Below are positions 8,821-18,676 of a stretch of 64,000 nucleotides of DNA, piece after piece. The notes below the pieces were generated by a model that saw only the letters and a program-made list of their open reading frames with translations, was not told the DNA's origin and did no database searches. The DNA is taken from positions 2,858,001-2,922,000 of the forward strand of contig NZ_JALJXF010000001.1 of the NCBI RefSeq assembly GCF_024169925.1, written 5' to 3'. Source of the stretch: Methylorubrum extorquens (GTDB lineage Bacteria > Pseudomonadota > Alphaproteobacteria > Rhizobiales > Beijerinckiaceae). Position numbers and translations under genes: made by a program. Position 1 is the stretch's first letter. Each line of letters begins with the position of its first letter.

Positions 8821-10041
8821 ATGACCGATTTCCACCGCATCAAGCGCCTTCCGCCTTACGTCTTCGAGCAGGTGAACCGGATCAAGGCCGCCGCCCGAGC
8901 CCGCGGCGCCGACATCATCGATCTCGGCATGGGCAATCCCGATCTCGACGCCCCGCGCCACGTCATCGAGAAACTCGTCGAGACCGCCGGCAAGCCGCGC
9001 ACCGATCGCTACTCCGCCTCCAAGGGCATTGCCGGCCTGCGCCGCGCCCAGGCCGGCTACTACCAGCGCCGCTTCGGGGTGAGCCTCAACCCGGACACGC
9101 AGGTCGTGGCGACGCTCGGCTCGAAAGAGGGCTTCGCCAACATGGCCCAGGCGATCACGGCGCCCGGCGACGTGGTGCTGGTGCCGAACCCGAGCTACCC
9201 GATCCACGCCTTCGGCTTCCTGATGGCCGGCGGCGTGATCCGCTCCGTGCCCGCCGAGCCGACCCCGGCGATGTTCCCGGCACTCGAGAAGGCGGTCGCC
9301 CACTCGATCCCGAAGCCCGTGGCGCTCGTCGTCTGCTACCCCTCGAACCCGACGGCCTATGTCGCGAGCCTCGACTTCTACCGGGATCTCGTGGCCTTCG
9401 CGAAGAAGCACGAGCTGATTCTGCTCTCGGATCTGGCCTATGCCGAGGTCTATTTCGACGACAACAACCCGCCGCCCTCCGTGCTGCAGGTACCGGGCGC
9501 GATCGACTGCACCGTGGAGTTCACCTCGCTGTCGAAGACCTTCTCGATGGCGGGCTGGCGCATGGGCTTTGCCGTCGGCAACGAGCGCCTGCTCGCGGCG
9601 CTGACGCGGGTGAAGTCCTACCTCGATTACGGCGCCTTCACGCCGATCCAGGTGGCGGCCACCGCCGCGCTCAACGGGCCGGACGACTGCATCAAGGAGA
9701 TGCGTGCGACCTACAAGAAGCGTCGCGACGCCCTGGTCGAGTCCTTCGGCAAGGCCGGCTGGAAGCTGCCGACGCCGGAAGCCTCGATGTTCGCCTGGGT
9801 GCCGATCCCGGAAAAATTCCGGGAGCTCGGCAGTCTGGAATTCTCGAAGCTGCTTCTCGAAAAGTCGGATGTCGCCGTGGCGCCGGGGATCGGCTTCGGC
9901 GAGCACGGGGACGATTACGTCCGCATCGCGCTTGTCGAGAACGAGCAGCGCATCCGGCAGGCGGCCCGCAACGTCCGCCGCTTCTTCGATAACGCAGACC
10001 GCACGCTCCACAACGTCGTGCCGTTGCAGAAGGCTGTCTAG
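8821..10041 (+). CDS. PLP-dependent class I/II aminotransferase (AlaC / LL-DAP aminotransferase-like)
   Basis: A 406-residue fold-type I aminotransferase. The pyridoxal-phosphate Lys is about residue 239 in SLSKTFSMAGWRMGF, with SNPTAYVAS (the SNPT motif contacting the cofactor) and SDLAYAEVYFDD upstream, and the substrate-carboxylate Arg near YVRIALVENEQRIRQA. The N-terminal FHRIKRLPPYVFEQVNRIK and IIDLGMGNPDLD are characteristic of the AlaC/YfdZ group, often annotated as LL-diaminopimelate aminotransferase in alphaproteobacteria. Likely roles are alanine synthesis from pyruvate and glutamate, or a diaminopimelate-pathway step; the sequence alone does not decide. A strong hairpin follows at 10051-10083. 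Confidence 0.88.
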   Translation: MTDFHRIKRLPPYVFEQVNRIKAAARARGADIIDLGMGNPDLDAPRHVIEKLVETAGKPRTDRYSASKGIAGLRRAQAGYYQRRFGVSLNPDTQVVATLGSKEGFANMAQAITAPGDVVLVPNPSYPIHAFGFLMAGGVIRSVPAEPTPAMFPALEKAVAHSIPKPVALVVCYPSNPTAYVASLDFYRDLVAFAKKHELILLSDLAYAEVYFDDNNPPPSVLQVPGAIDCTVEFTSLSKTFSMAGWRMGFAVGNERLLAALTRVKSYLDYGAFTPIQVAATAALNGPDDCIKEMRATYKKRRDALVESFGKAGWKLPTPEASMFAWVPIPEKFRELGSLEFSKLLLEKSDVAVAPGIGFGEHGDDYVRIALVENEQRIRQAARNVRRFFDNADRTLHNVVPLQKAV

Positions 10042-10050
10042 TATCGCCTG

Positions 10051-10083
10051 GCGCCGCTCCCGGCCGGTGGGTGGGAGCGGCGC
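10051..10083 (+). terminator. Strong hairpin after aminotransferase gene
   Basis: GCGCCGCTCCC (10051-10061) pairs perfectly with GGGAGCGGCGC (10073-10083), starting 10 nt after the stop codon. The stem is stable, but no U-run follows, so it may be a transcription terminator without a tail, or simply protect the 3' end. Confidence 0.55.
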
Positions 10084-10257
10084 GACCGGACGAATCGCCC
10101 CGAACGTTGTTGCGGCGGGGCGACAGGGCCCGGCAATCGGCCCTGTCCGAGTGGGCATCGGGCGGGGGAAGCTTGTCAGTGACCGCCCGTATCCGCAGGG
10201 TCGTCTCCGGTTTTGCCGCCGGTTGTCCCGGCGGACGGACGCGTTTCGAGGTTCCGC

Positions 10258-10473
10258 ATGCGCCGCCTGAAGCTCTTCGCCGCCCTGGCGCTCGCCGGCG
10301 CCGCCGTCGGAGCCTGTGCGCCCCACCCGATCGTGGCGCGCGATCCCGTGCCCGCCCCCTCGCCCGAGGAGGCCTATTCCTGCAGCTCGACGTCGCTCCC
10401 GTTGAACGCCTACAAGTCCGATTGCAGCCCCATGGTGCGCGAACCGCGCGCTGTCCTGCAGTCGAAGGGCTGA
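10258..10473 (+). CDS. Small Cys-containing putative lipoprotein
   Basis: 71 residues: MRRLKLFAALALAGAAVGAC is a typical lipoprotein signal with lipobox VGAC (Cys about residue 20). The mature ~50 residues carry two further cysteines (YSCSSTSLPLNAYKSDCSP), suggesting a disulphide in the periplasm. Function unknown; I recognise no family. It stands alone, about 215 nt after the aminotransferase, and is followed by a long perfect hairpin at 10571-10607. Confidence 0.6.
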   Translation: MRRLKLFAALALAGAAVGACAPHPIVARDPVPAPSPEEAYSCSSTSLPLNAYKSDCSPMVREPRAVLQSKG

Positions 10474-10570
10474 GGCGACGTTTGCCGAGAGCCGGGAGCG
10501 ACAGGCGTCCGCACGTCAACGTTTCCTTGTCACGTTCCGGGGTCTGATCGCACCCTCGAGACGTCAGTCC

Positions 10571-10607
10571 GAGCCGATCCCGATTGCGCGGCAATCCGGA
10601 TCGGCTC
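10571..10607. terminator. Long hairpin downstream of small lipoprotein gene
   Basis: GAGCCGATCC (10571-10580) pairs with GGATCGGCTC (10598-10607), and inside it GATTGC pairs with GCAATC around a three-base GCG loop; one C-C mismatch separates the two stems, giving 16 paired positions. It lies about 100 nt past the small lipoprotein gene and about 80 nt before the next start. It could be a bidirectional terminator or a half-copy of a palindromic repeat; only a weak T-rich stretch follows. Confidence 0.5.
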
Positions 10608-10688
10608 ATGTCCTGTTTCAATGCGTTCTCACGGGTCGGAGCGGCCGTCGCTCCGGTCCGAAGAGTGCGCCGACGACGGAGCAAGCCC

Positions 10689-11036
10689 ATGGCCCGTGCC
10701 CGCCTCCTCCTTGCCGCCTCCCTTTTCGGGCTCGTCGCCCAGGGGGTTGCTGCGCAGAGCTTGCAGGATCGCCCCTACGGCGATGCGCGCGGGCCGACGG
10801 TGTACGAGGTCGATCCCGAGAGCGGCCGCTTCCGGGGTCCGCCGATCAGCACCGACGGTCAGGATCTGCGCGCCATCGGTGCCGTGCCGGTGCCGACCGT
10901 GATGAATGGCGGCGGTTTCGGGCTCACCGGCAACGATTATTACGGCAACGTTCTCATCGCGACGCCGCAGGGTCCGCGCCGTGCCTCGGACGGCTACGTC
11001 CTGGCCCCCGCCTACCGGGCTCCGCCGCTGCGCTGA
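10689..11036 (+). CDS. Small exported protein of unknown function
   Basis: 115 residues. The start is placed at MARARLLLAASLFGLVAQG, a clear Sec signal with AAQ-S as probable cleavage site; an in-frame ATG upstream would bury it behind an Arg-rich leader. The mature part is Gly/Pro-rich (PTVYEVDPESGRFRGPPIST, NGGGFGLTGNDYYGN) and ends in APAYRAPPLR. No recognised domain. It is a stand-alone gene, with nothing readable for almost 1 kb downstream. Confidence 0.6.
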   Translation: MARARLLLAASLFGLVAQGVAAQSLQDRPYGDARGPTVYEVDPESGRFRGPPISTDGQDLRAIGAVPVPTVMNGGGFGLTGNDYYGNVLIATPQGPRRASDGYVLAPAYRAPPLR

Positions 11037-12014
11037 GGTGCCTGCTCGAGGCGCCCGCCTGACGATCCGGCCGAATGCAGCCGGGCGCGCGGCGTTCTCC
11101 ACGAGGGGCAGGTCGCACGCGGTCTGGGATCGAGATGCTTTCTCCTGAGCCGGCCGTCGGGAGATGCGCGGGGAACGCGCTCGTGCATCCCCTCGGTCGT
11201 ACCTTTCTGACAGAGTCTCTGCGGCCGAGGATCCGGCGCGAATGTCCCGAGAATGCGCTGCGCCAAGTCCTATGCGCCGATTTCGATAACGTTTTTTGGC
11301 CGGGTATCGGGGACAGGCATCAACGGCGATTTCCGAATTTCCGGTCATTTGTGCCTGATCGCATCAGATCGGCTTCATCGCTTCTTTGTGAAGAGCCGAA
11401 GGCCGGCGCGTGCCGGCAAGGGGGTTGCTTGTTGCGGCACCTGTTCCCTTGGCGACGATTGCCCTTGCTCTTGGTGGCTGCAGGCCACGAAGCGAAGTTG
11501 GGCAACCAGAAGGTATGTTCGGGCCTCCACTTTGCCGGACATCACCGATTCCACGCAATTTTCGATCACGCGTCATTTGCGGCAATAGCGTCTTTCATCT
11601 GTATCGCATAATGGAAGCGGATCGATAAAGTGTCATCAGAGTTATGTCGGAAAGTTTGGATGAAACCTGATATCTATTCGAAATTGTGAGCCGTCGGCGG
11701 CCATGAGGCTTTCAGGATACCTTCGTACTAACCTATGAAACTTGAGATGCCGGCACGACTCCGCTATCTCCCCGATCGTGATCGCAGCCGATCGGGCCGG
11801 CACCATCCCGGCGGCAGTGAAGCGATCTCCCACACTTTCCGATCGGTCATGCGCCTCGCACCAGCCTTTCGAATCAACGCGAGCCTGATCGTGCAGGTGG
11901 GCCGGATCCGATCCCGCGGCCGCGATCAAGGCAGCCGAGTCGGTCGGGCCGAGGCGAGCCTCCGGTCCGCCGTCGGCGCTCGGTGGGCATGGTGCGAGGC
12001 TTGCGAGGTACGTC
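11037..12014. other. Long gene-poor, lower-GC intergenic region
   Basis: Almost 1 kb with no convincing gene. From about 11280 to 11760 the composition shifts towards A+T compared with the surrounding very GC-rich DNA, with runs such as TTTCGATAACGTTTTTTGG. Several short frames exist, including 11253-11588 on the plus strand, but their codon use and products look non-genic. A small GTGGC-TGCAG-GCCAC hairpin is present near 11478. The region may hold a promoter for the downstream 12015-14483 cluster, an sRNA, or remnants of a decayed or acquired gene. Confidence 0.5.
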
Positions 12015-12443
12015 GTGTACACGTTGCGTGACGACCTCGATGGCCTGCGCTTGTCGGCGCCGGACAGTCCGGATGTCTGGCTGGTTTTCGGAGGCCGGCG
12101 GCACCGGGTCGCGAGTCCGAGCGTCTACCAAGCCCTGTTCGCGGGGGCGGACGATCTCATCTTCAGTGAGGACATTCCGTCGATCACGATGGGGCCGGAA
12201 CTGAACGACGGGACCTGCCTCGTCCGTCCCATCGGCTCCCACACCATCTTTCTCGTCACCGGCCGCGCCCCGCCGCGCCGGTACCATGTTCCGACCTACG
12301 AGAGCTTCACCGATTTCGGCTTCAACGAGCGGGCCGTGATCGACGTGCCGGCCTTGATTCTCGAGGCGGTCGAGCTCGGGGGGGAACTGACCAGCACCTT
12401 CGATCGGACGCGCCGGGCGCCGGCCCCGATGGAAGAGGGGTAG
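12015..12443 (+). CDS. Conserved-looking protein with two tandem ~50-residue repeats
   Basis: 142 residues from a GTG preceded by GAGG at suitable distance. The protein is an internal duplication. Repeat 1 (about 19-70) reads VWLVFGG-RRHRVASPSVYQALF then EDIPSITMGPEL..GTCLVR. Repeat 2 (about 76-130) reads IFLVTGRAPPRRYHVPTYES with DFGFNERAVIDVPALILEAVELGGELTS. Each unit has an aromatic-Leu-Val strand, a basic RRHR/PRRY turn, an S/T-x-Y/F helix and a ValAspIle-type strand, similar in layout to the KRWIP-type motif of some surface proteins. No signal peptide. It ends 2 nt before the glycosyltransferase start, so the two are almost certainly co-translated and functionally linked, perhaps in surface glycan synthesis. 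The family was not identified. Confidence 0.7.
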   Translation: MYTLRDDLDGLRLSAPDSPDVWLVFGGRRHRVASPSVYQALFAGADDLIFSEDIPSITMGPELNDGTCLVRPIGSHTIFLVTGRAPPRRYHVPTYESFTDFGFNERAVIDVPALILEAVELGGELTSTFDRTRRAPAPMEEG

Positions 12444-12445
12444 GC

Positions 12446-14044
12446 TTGGGCGACCGCAGCGTCACCATCGCGATTCCCGTCCACAACGGCGCGAACTATC
12501 TCGGCGAGGCGATCGAGAGCGCACTGTGCCAGAGCCATCCGGAGACGGAGATCATCGTCGTCGATGACGGCTCCGACGACGATGGGCAGACTTTGGCCGT
12601 CGCGCGCGCCTTCGGCGACCGCATCCGTACCCTGCAGCAGCCCAATATGGGGGTGGCGGTCGCGCTCAACACCGCCCTTGCCCACGCCTCCGGCCGCCTG
12701 TTCTCCTGGCTGTCGCACGACGACCTGTTCGAGCCTGGGAAGACCGAGCGGCAGGTCAGGATCCTCGACACGCTCGACCGTGAAGACGTCTGCCTGTTCT
12801 CCGATCTGTCTTGGATCGACGCGGCGGGCTGCATCACCGGCGAGCAGCGGCTCGACCCCGCTGCGCTGGCGCTCAACCCGCGGCTCGCCTTCTACGAGGG
12901 ACTGATCAACGGCTGCACGATCCTGATTGCCCGCGATCTGCTTCTGCGCGTCGGCGGCTTCGATACGCGCTATCCCTACACCCAGGACTACCGGATGTGG
13001 TGGAGGCTGACCCGCGAGGCCCATTTCGTCCACGTTCCGCACTGCCTCCTGCGTTCGCGGCTCCATCCGGATCAGGGCTCCCACCGCCGCGATGCCTTGT
13101 CCGAGAACAGCGCCTTCTGGAGCGACGTGCTCGACGAGACGAGCGAGGTCGAGGCCGCGGTGGTGGACGGAAGCCGGGAGCGCTTCCTGAGGCGGACCGG
13201 CGACTTCCTGCGCTACCGGAGTCCGAACCGACGGGTCGCCGATCGGGCCGACCGGATGGCGCGCAGCTGTGCTGCGGAGGCCTCGGTCTCGGTGGTCATC
13301 GATGTCGGAACCGATCTTGAGGCCGCACGCCGCACGATCGACAGCGTGGAGGGCCAGACCCGGCCGCCGGACGAGATGATCCTGGTCGGAGACCCCTCGG
13401 TCCTCACCGCCCTCGGCCGAGGCGGCTGTGACCGGGTGCTGCGGCCGACGCCGGAGCCGCGGCTTCCCGCCCGCCTTCGCCTTGGGCTCACGGCGGCCCG
13501 CGGCGCCTACGTCGCATTGCTGATGGCCCCGGATGTCTTCGTTCCCGAGAAGATCGCTCGTCAGGTCGCGCGCATGTCCGCTCTGGGTTGTCTCGCCTCG
13601 CACAGCTCCTATCGCAGGGGCGGCGAGACGGTCGCGACTGGCAGCTTCGGCGGGCGCGTCTATCCGGAGATCGTCGGCGAATGCCATGTCGAGATCTCGA
13701 CCGTGATGATACAGCGGGTCCTGTTCCTGTCCGGCCTGTTGTTCATGGACGAGGACGCCCCGCTCGCATCGAACTGGATCGAGGCCGCGGCTCGTCACGA
13801 ATGGCTCGGTCTGGAGGAACCCTTGTCCGTCATTGAGACGCCGCGCGCGCCCGCAGAGATGGCGCCGCTGCTGGCATGGCTGCGCGCGTCGGCGGAGTAT
13901 CGCCACCATGCCGCGCAGATCGGTCGTCTCGAGAGCCGGCTCGCCGGCACGTTGACGCCGGGGACACGCCGCTCGGATCAGGGCGATCCCGGTGCATCGC
14001 CGCCGATGCGCGCGTCGCTGGGGGGCTCCGATGCCGCTGCGTGA
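12446..14044 (+). CDS. Family 2 glycosyltransferase with a second, degenerate GT domain
   Basis: 532 residues from a TTG start 2 nt after the previous gene. The N-terminal ~230 residues are a GT-A glycosyltransferase: TIAIPVHNGANYLGEAIESA, IIVVDDGSDDD (nucleotide-binding Asp pair), then SHDDLFEPGKTERQVRIL, whose HDD acts as the metal-binding motif. A second unit from about residue 275 repeats the layout: VSVVIDVGTDLEAARRTIDS, DEMILVGD, and MAPDVFVPEKIARQVARM, but with PD in place of DD, so it is probably not catalytic. Likely transfers a sugar to a surface polysaccharide, lipid or protein; acceptor unknown. The gene overlaps the next one by 14 nt. Confidence 0.85.
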   Translation: MGDRSVTIAIPVHNGANYLGEAIESALCQSHPETEIIVVDDGSDDDGQTLAVARAFGDRIRTLQQPNMGVAVALNTALAHASGRLFSWLSHDDLFEPGKTERQVRILDTLDREDVCLFSDLSWIDAAGCITGEQRLDPAALALNPRLAFYEGLINGCTILIARDLLLRVGGFDTRYPYTQDYRMWWRLTREAHFVHVPHCLLRSRLHPDQGSHRRDALSENSAFWSDVLDETSEVEAAVVDGSRERFLRRTGDFLRYRSPNRRVADRADRMARSCAAEASVSVVIDVGTDLEAARRTIDSVEGQTRPPDEMILVGDPSVLTALGRGGCDRVLRPTPEPRLPARLRLGLTAARGAYVALLMAPDVFVPEKIARQVARMSALGCLASHSSYRRGGETVATGSFGGRVYPEIVGECHVEISTVMIQRVLFLSGLLFMDEDAPLASNWIEAAARHEWLGLEEPLSVIETPRAPAEMAPLLAWLRASAEYRHHAAQIGRLESRLAGTLTPGTRRSDQGDPGASPPMRASLGGSDAAA

Positions 14045-14483
14045 CCTGCTTCAGCGGGGGCGTGCCCTCCTCACGCGAATTCCGACGACGGATGAGGGCG
14101 TAGGAGTCGTCGTGACGTCCGACACCGATTGCGAGGCGATCCAGGCGCTGTTGCGCGAAACGCAGCGCCGGCTGGCGGTGGCCGACCATCGGCTGGCGAT
14201 CCTCGAGAGCAGCAACCGGACGGCGGTGCGGGCCATGCGCCGATTCCTACAGGATCGGGAGAGGCTCGTTGCCGAGCGTGAGGCCGCCCTCATTCAGGTG
14301 TCGATCGCCGTCGGGGATCGGCAGCGAACGATGGTGCTCAACGATCACCTCCTAGCGACGCTGCGCGACGGCGAAAAGGCTCATGCGCGTCTCGAGGACG
14401 AGAACCGGCATCTGCGCCGGCAGGTGGCTGAAAGCGGCTCATCGTCGGCACTGACCGTCGATGCCTCCGGCTTCACGAGCTGA
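14031..14483 (+). CDS. Coiled-coil protein linked to glycosyltransferase
   Basis: 150 residues beginning at an ATG inside the 3' end of the glycosyltransferase gene. After a short N-terminus (MPLRDLLQRGRALLTRIP) most of the chain is predicted helical coiled coil, with heptads such as LRETQRRLAVADHRLAILES and DGEKAHARLEDENRHLRRQVAE. No membrane segment or catalytic motif. Its overlap with the glycosyltransferase suggests it assembles with that enzyme or regulates it. The family was not recognised. Confidence 0.65.
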   Translation: MPLRDLLQRGRALLTRIPTTDEGVGVVVTSDTDCEAIQALLRETQRRLAVADHRLAILESSNRTAVRAMRRFLQDRERLVAEREAALIQVSIAVGDRQRTMVLNDHLLATLRDGEKAHARLEDENRHLRRQVAESGSSSALTVDASGFTS

Positions 14484-14831
14484 GCCGAAACCGGGCGGCC
14501 TCCGAGGCGCTCCCGGCCCCCGATACTCTGCGCCGACAGAGGGAAAGATCCGCGTCGGAACTGGCCGGAAGGAACGCGGAAGCGGTTCCTTGTTCGTGCC
14601 TGGCGCCGCAGAGATTGCACTGCAATAACACGAAACTTGTCATTATTTTGCGTCTTGGCCGTTTCGAAAGGTTCTCAACGGCACGAGGCATTTGCGCTGG
14701 ACGCCGAAGTTTGGCAGTTAAGTTCAGGTTCTCGAGGGAGGGCGCCTGAAGCCGAGCAACGTCGCAGCAACGTCCGACGGCCATTCCGGCCGGGCTCGGC
14801 AAACCACAATCAAAAATCTAAGGACGCACGC
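14484..14831. other. hppA upstream region
   Basis: About 350 nt without a gene. Bases 14600-14670 are less GC-rich and contain the dyad ATTGC-ACT-GCAAT and a T-rich stretch near 14640, which may be the hppA promoter. No riboswitch or sRNA fold was recognised. The ATG of hppA is preceded by AAGGACG about seven bases upstream. Confidence 0.5.
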
Positions 14832-16964
<2,133 letters not shown>

Positions 16965-16981
16965 AACCGACCATCACAAAA

Positions 16982-17023
16982 GAAGAACCCGCCGCGGTCC
17001 TCCGCGGCGGGTTCTTCGTTTTC
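16982..17023 (+). terminator. Rho-independent terminator of hppA
   Basis: A perfect 16-bp stem, GAAGAACCCGCCGCGG (16982-16997) with its complement at 17002-17017, closes a TCCT loop and is followed by GTTTTC. It lies 17 nt after the hppA stop codon and 22 nt before the end of the convergent small gene, so it may serve both strands. Confidence 0.92.
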
Positions 17024-17044
17024 AGGACCGAAACTCCGAACGAA

Positions 17045-17287
17045 TCAGTCGCAGTTCTCCTTGGTGACCGTCTTGCGGTCGCCCATGTCGTTTTCCTTCG
17101 TCACCGTCTTGCTGGAGCAGCCATCCGAATGCTCGCGCCGCTCGACCGTGGTCGAGGAACTGCTGGGCGCGCGATCCACCACGACCCGATCCGGAGCGTC
17201 GCGCTCGATCACGGTGGTCTGGGCCACGGCGCCCGAGGCCCCGGCGAGCGTCAGGAGAGCGGCGGCGGCGAGAAGGGATTTGCGCAT
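17045..17287 (-). CDS. Small exported protein with KTVTKEN repeat
   Basis: 80 residues with a clean Sec signal, MRKSLLAAAALLTLAGASG followed by AVAQ-T. The mature ~57 residues are hydrophilic: a Val/Arg-rich strand (TTVIERDAPDRVVVDRAP), a Ser run, and two copies of KTVTKEN near the C-terminus with cysteines at SDGCSS and ENCD that could form a disulphide. A ribosome-binding site (GGAGG) lies just upstream on the minus strand. Function unknown; similar short periplasmic proteins are frequent in Methylobacterium-like genomes. It is monocistronic and convergent with hppA. Confidence 0.7.
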   Translation of the reverse strand: MRKSLLAAAALLTLAGASGAVAQTTVIERDAPDRVVVDRAPSSSSTTVERREHSDGCSSKTVTKENDMGDRKTVTKENCD

Positions 17288-17488
17288 GACAATCCTCCGA
17301 TTGGGATAAATCTGCGCCTGTAACGGCGAGCGAACCTGAACCGTTCCAGCGAACTCCGGGTCGGAACTCGCGCCGCCATCCGGTTCATCAAAGATGCGCG
17401 ATGAGAAGTTGCAGGCCGGGGTTCGGTCCGAACTTTCACGCGTTCCCCCGGTTCACTCTCTCAGATCTGCTGAGACGCGAGAAATTCC

Positions 17489-18583
17489 ATGAGCGCCGCA
17501 CCGATTCGCTACCACGACGGTATCGAGACGCCGAGCCCCGACGAGAACGAGATCATCGATCGGATCATCGCCTCGATGACCCACGAGAGCGAGATCACCG
17601 CCGAGCGCTACGGGCACGCGGTGCGGGCGTCGCACGCCAAGATCAGCGGCGTTGCCGTCGGCGAGCTGGAAATTCTCCCGAACCTTCCGCCCGAATTGGC
17701 GCAGGGCCTGTTCGCGAAGGCCGGCACGCATTCCGTCATCGTGCGCTTCGCGCAAGGGGCCGGCGAACTCCTGAAGGACCGCGTCTCGACCCACCGCGGC
17801 ATGGCGATCAAAGTGCTCGGCGTCGAGGGCGACAAGCTGCCCGGCCACGATGCGCCGACCCAGGACTTCGTGTTCGCCACCGGGCCGGTCTTTCCCAATC
17901 CCGATGCCAAGGGTTTCTTAGGCAGCATGAAGCAGCTGGAGGCCGCAACCTCCGCGCCGGAAGCGGTGAAAGCGGCGGTTTCACAGGGCGCGCGGGTGCT
18001 CGACGGGGTGGTGAAATCGGTGAAGGGCGAGAGTTCGCCGCTCCTCGACTTCTTCGGCCACGTGCCGCACCATCCACTGGCCGAGCCGTACTACTCGCAG
18101 GCCGCGCTCCGCTACGGCGACCACGTTGCCAAGCTCGCGGCCTTTCCCGCTTCCCCGGCCCAAGCGGCGCTCGCCGACGAGCGGCTCGACACCGGCAGCG
18201 AGGACGGGAACGTCTTCCGCCACGCGGTGCTGAGCTATCTCGAAGGCCGCGAGGCGGTGTTCGAAATCCGCGTCCAACTCTGCCTGAACCTCGACGACAT
18301 GCCGGTCGAGGACGCCTCGAAGCGCTGGGACGAGGCGCTGAGCCCCTACCGCACCGTCGCCCGCCTCGTTCTGCCGGCGCAGGACGCGTTCAGCGAAGCG
18401 CGTCGCCACTACGCCGACGACGTGCTCTCCTTCCGCCCTGCCCACAGCCTTGCGGCGCACCGCCCCCTCGGTTCGCTGATGCGGGCACGATTGAAGACCT
18501 ATCAGGCCCTCTCCCGCTTCCGCCACGAGCGCAACCGCGTGCCGGAAGCGGAGCCGGGCTCGATCGAGGAGGTGCCGGCCTGA
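17489..18583 (+). CDS. Catalase-family (y4iL-like) haem protein
   Basis: 364 residues, shorter than a true catalase (about 480 or more) but with the catalase core. RASHAKISGVAVGELE carries the distal His (about residue 49) in the R..HAK.. context, VIVRFAQGAGE and HRGMAIKVLG match the substrate-channel strand region, and DFVFATGPVFPNPDAKGFL corresponds to the distal Asn segment. The usual C-terminal R-x-x-x-Y haem-ligand motif is not in its standard form (RARLKTYQALSRFR may replace it). Members of this group are annotated as catalase-like or peroxidase-like proteins of uncertain activity. The gene is preceded by a TCTCAG-ATCTG-CTGAGA dyad at 17459-17475 and appears to be a single unit. Confidence 0.8.
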   Translation: MSAAPIRYHDGIETPSPDENEIIDRIIASMTHESEITAERYGHAVRASHAKISGVAVGELEILPNLPPELAQGLFAKAGTHSVIVRFAQGAGELLKDRVSTHRGMAIKVLGVEGDKLPGHDAPTQDFVFATGPVFPNPDAKGFLGSMKQLEAATSAPEAVKAAVSQGARVLDGVVKSVKGESSPLLDFFGHVPHHPLAEPYYSQAALRYGDHVAKLAAFPASPAQAALADERLDTGSEDGNVFRHAVLSYLEGREAVFEIRVQLCLNLDDMPVEDASKRWDEALSPYRTVARLVLPAQDAFSEARRHYADDVLSFRPAHSLAAHRPLGSLMRARLKTYQALSRFRHERNRVPEAEPGSIEEVPA

Positions 18584-18604
18584 CGGGGGCAACGGTTTCG
18601 TGAA

Positions 18605-18631
18605 GGACCCCGGCCGACCGCGCCGGGGTTC
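18605..18631 (+). terminator. Candidate terminator after catalase-like gene
   Basis: ACCCCGGC (18607-18614) pairs with GCCGGGGT (18622-18629) across a seven-base loop, 24 nt past the stop codon, followed only by TTCC. The stem is good but the tail is weak. Confidence 0.45.
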
Positions 18632-18676
18632 CGACGGACAACTGCGACCGATGCTTTCGCCCAAGGCTGCCCGACC

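Noticed and set aside
11253..11588. 111-codon frame in the low-GC gap
   Set aside because: No codon bias, no ribosome-binding site and no recognisable protein features; competing frames of similar length exist in the same DNA.
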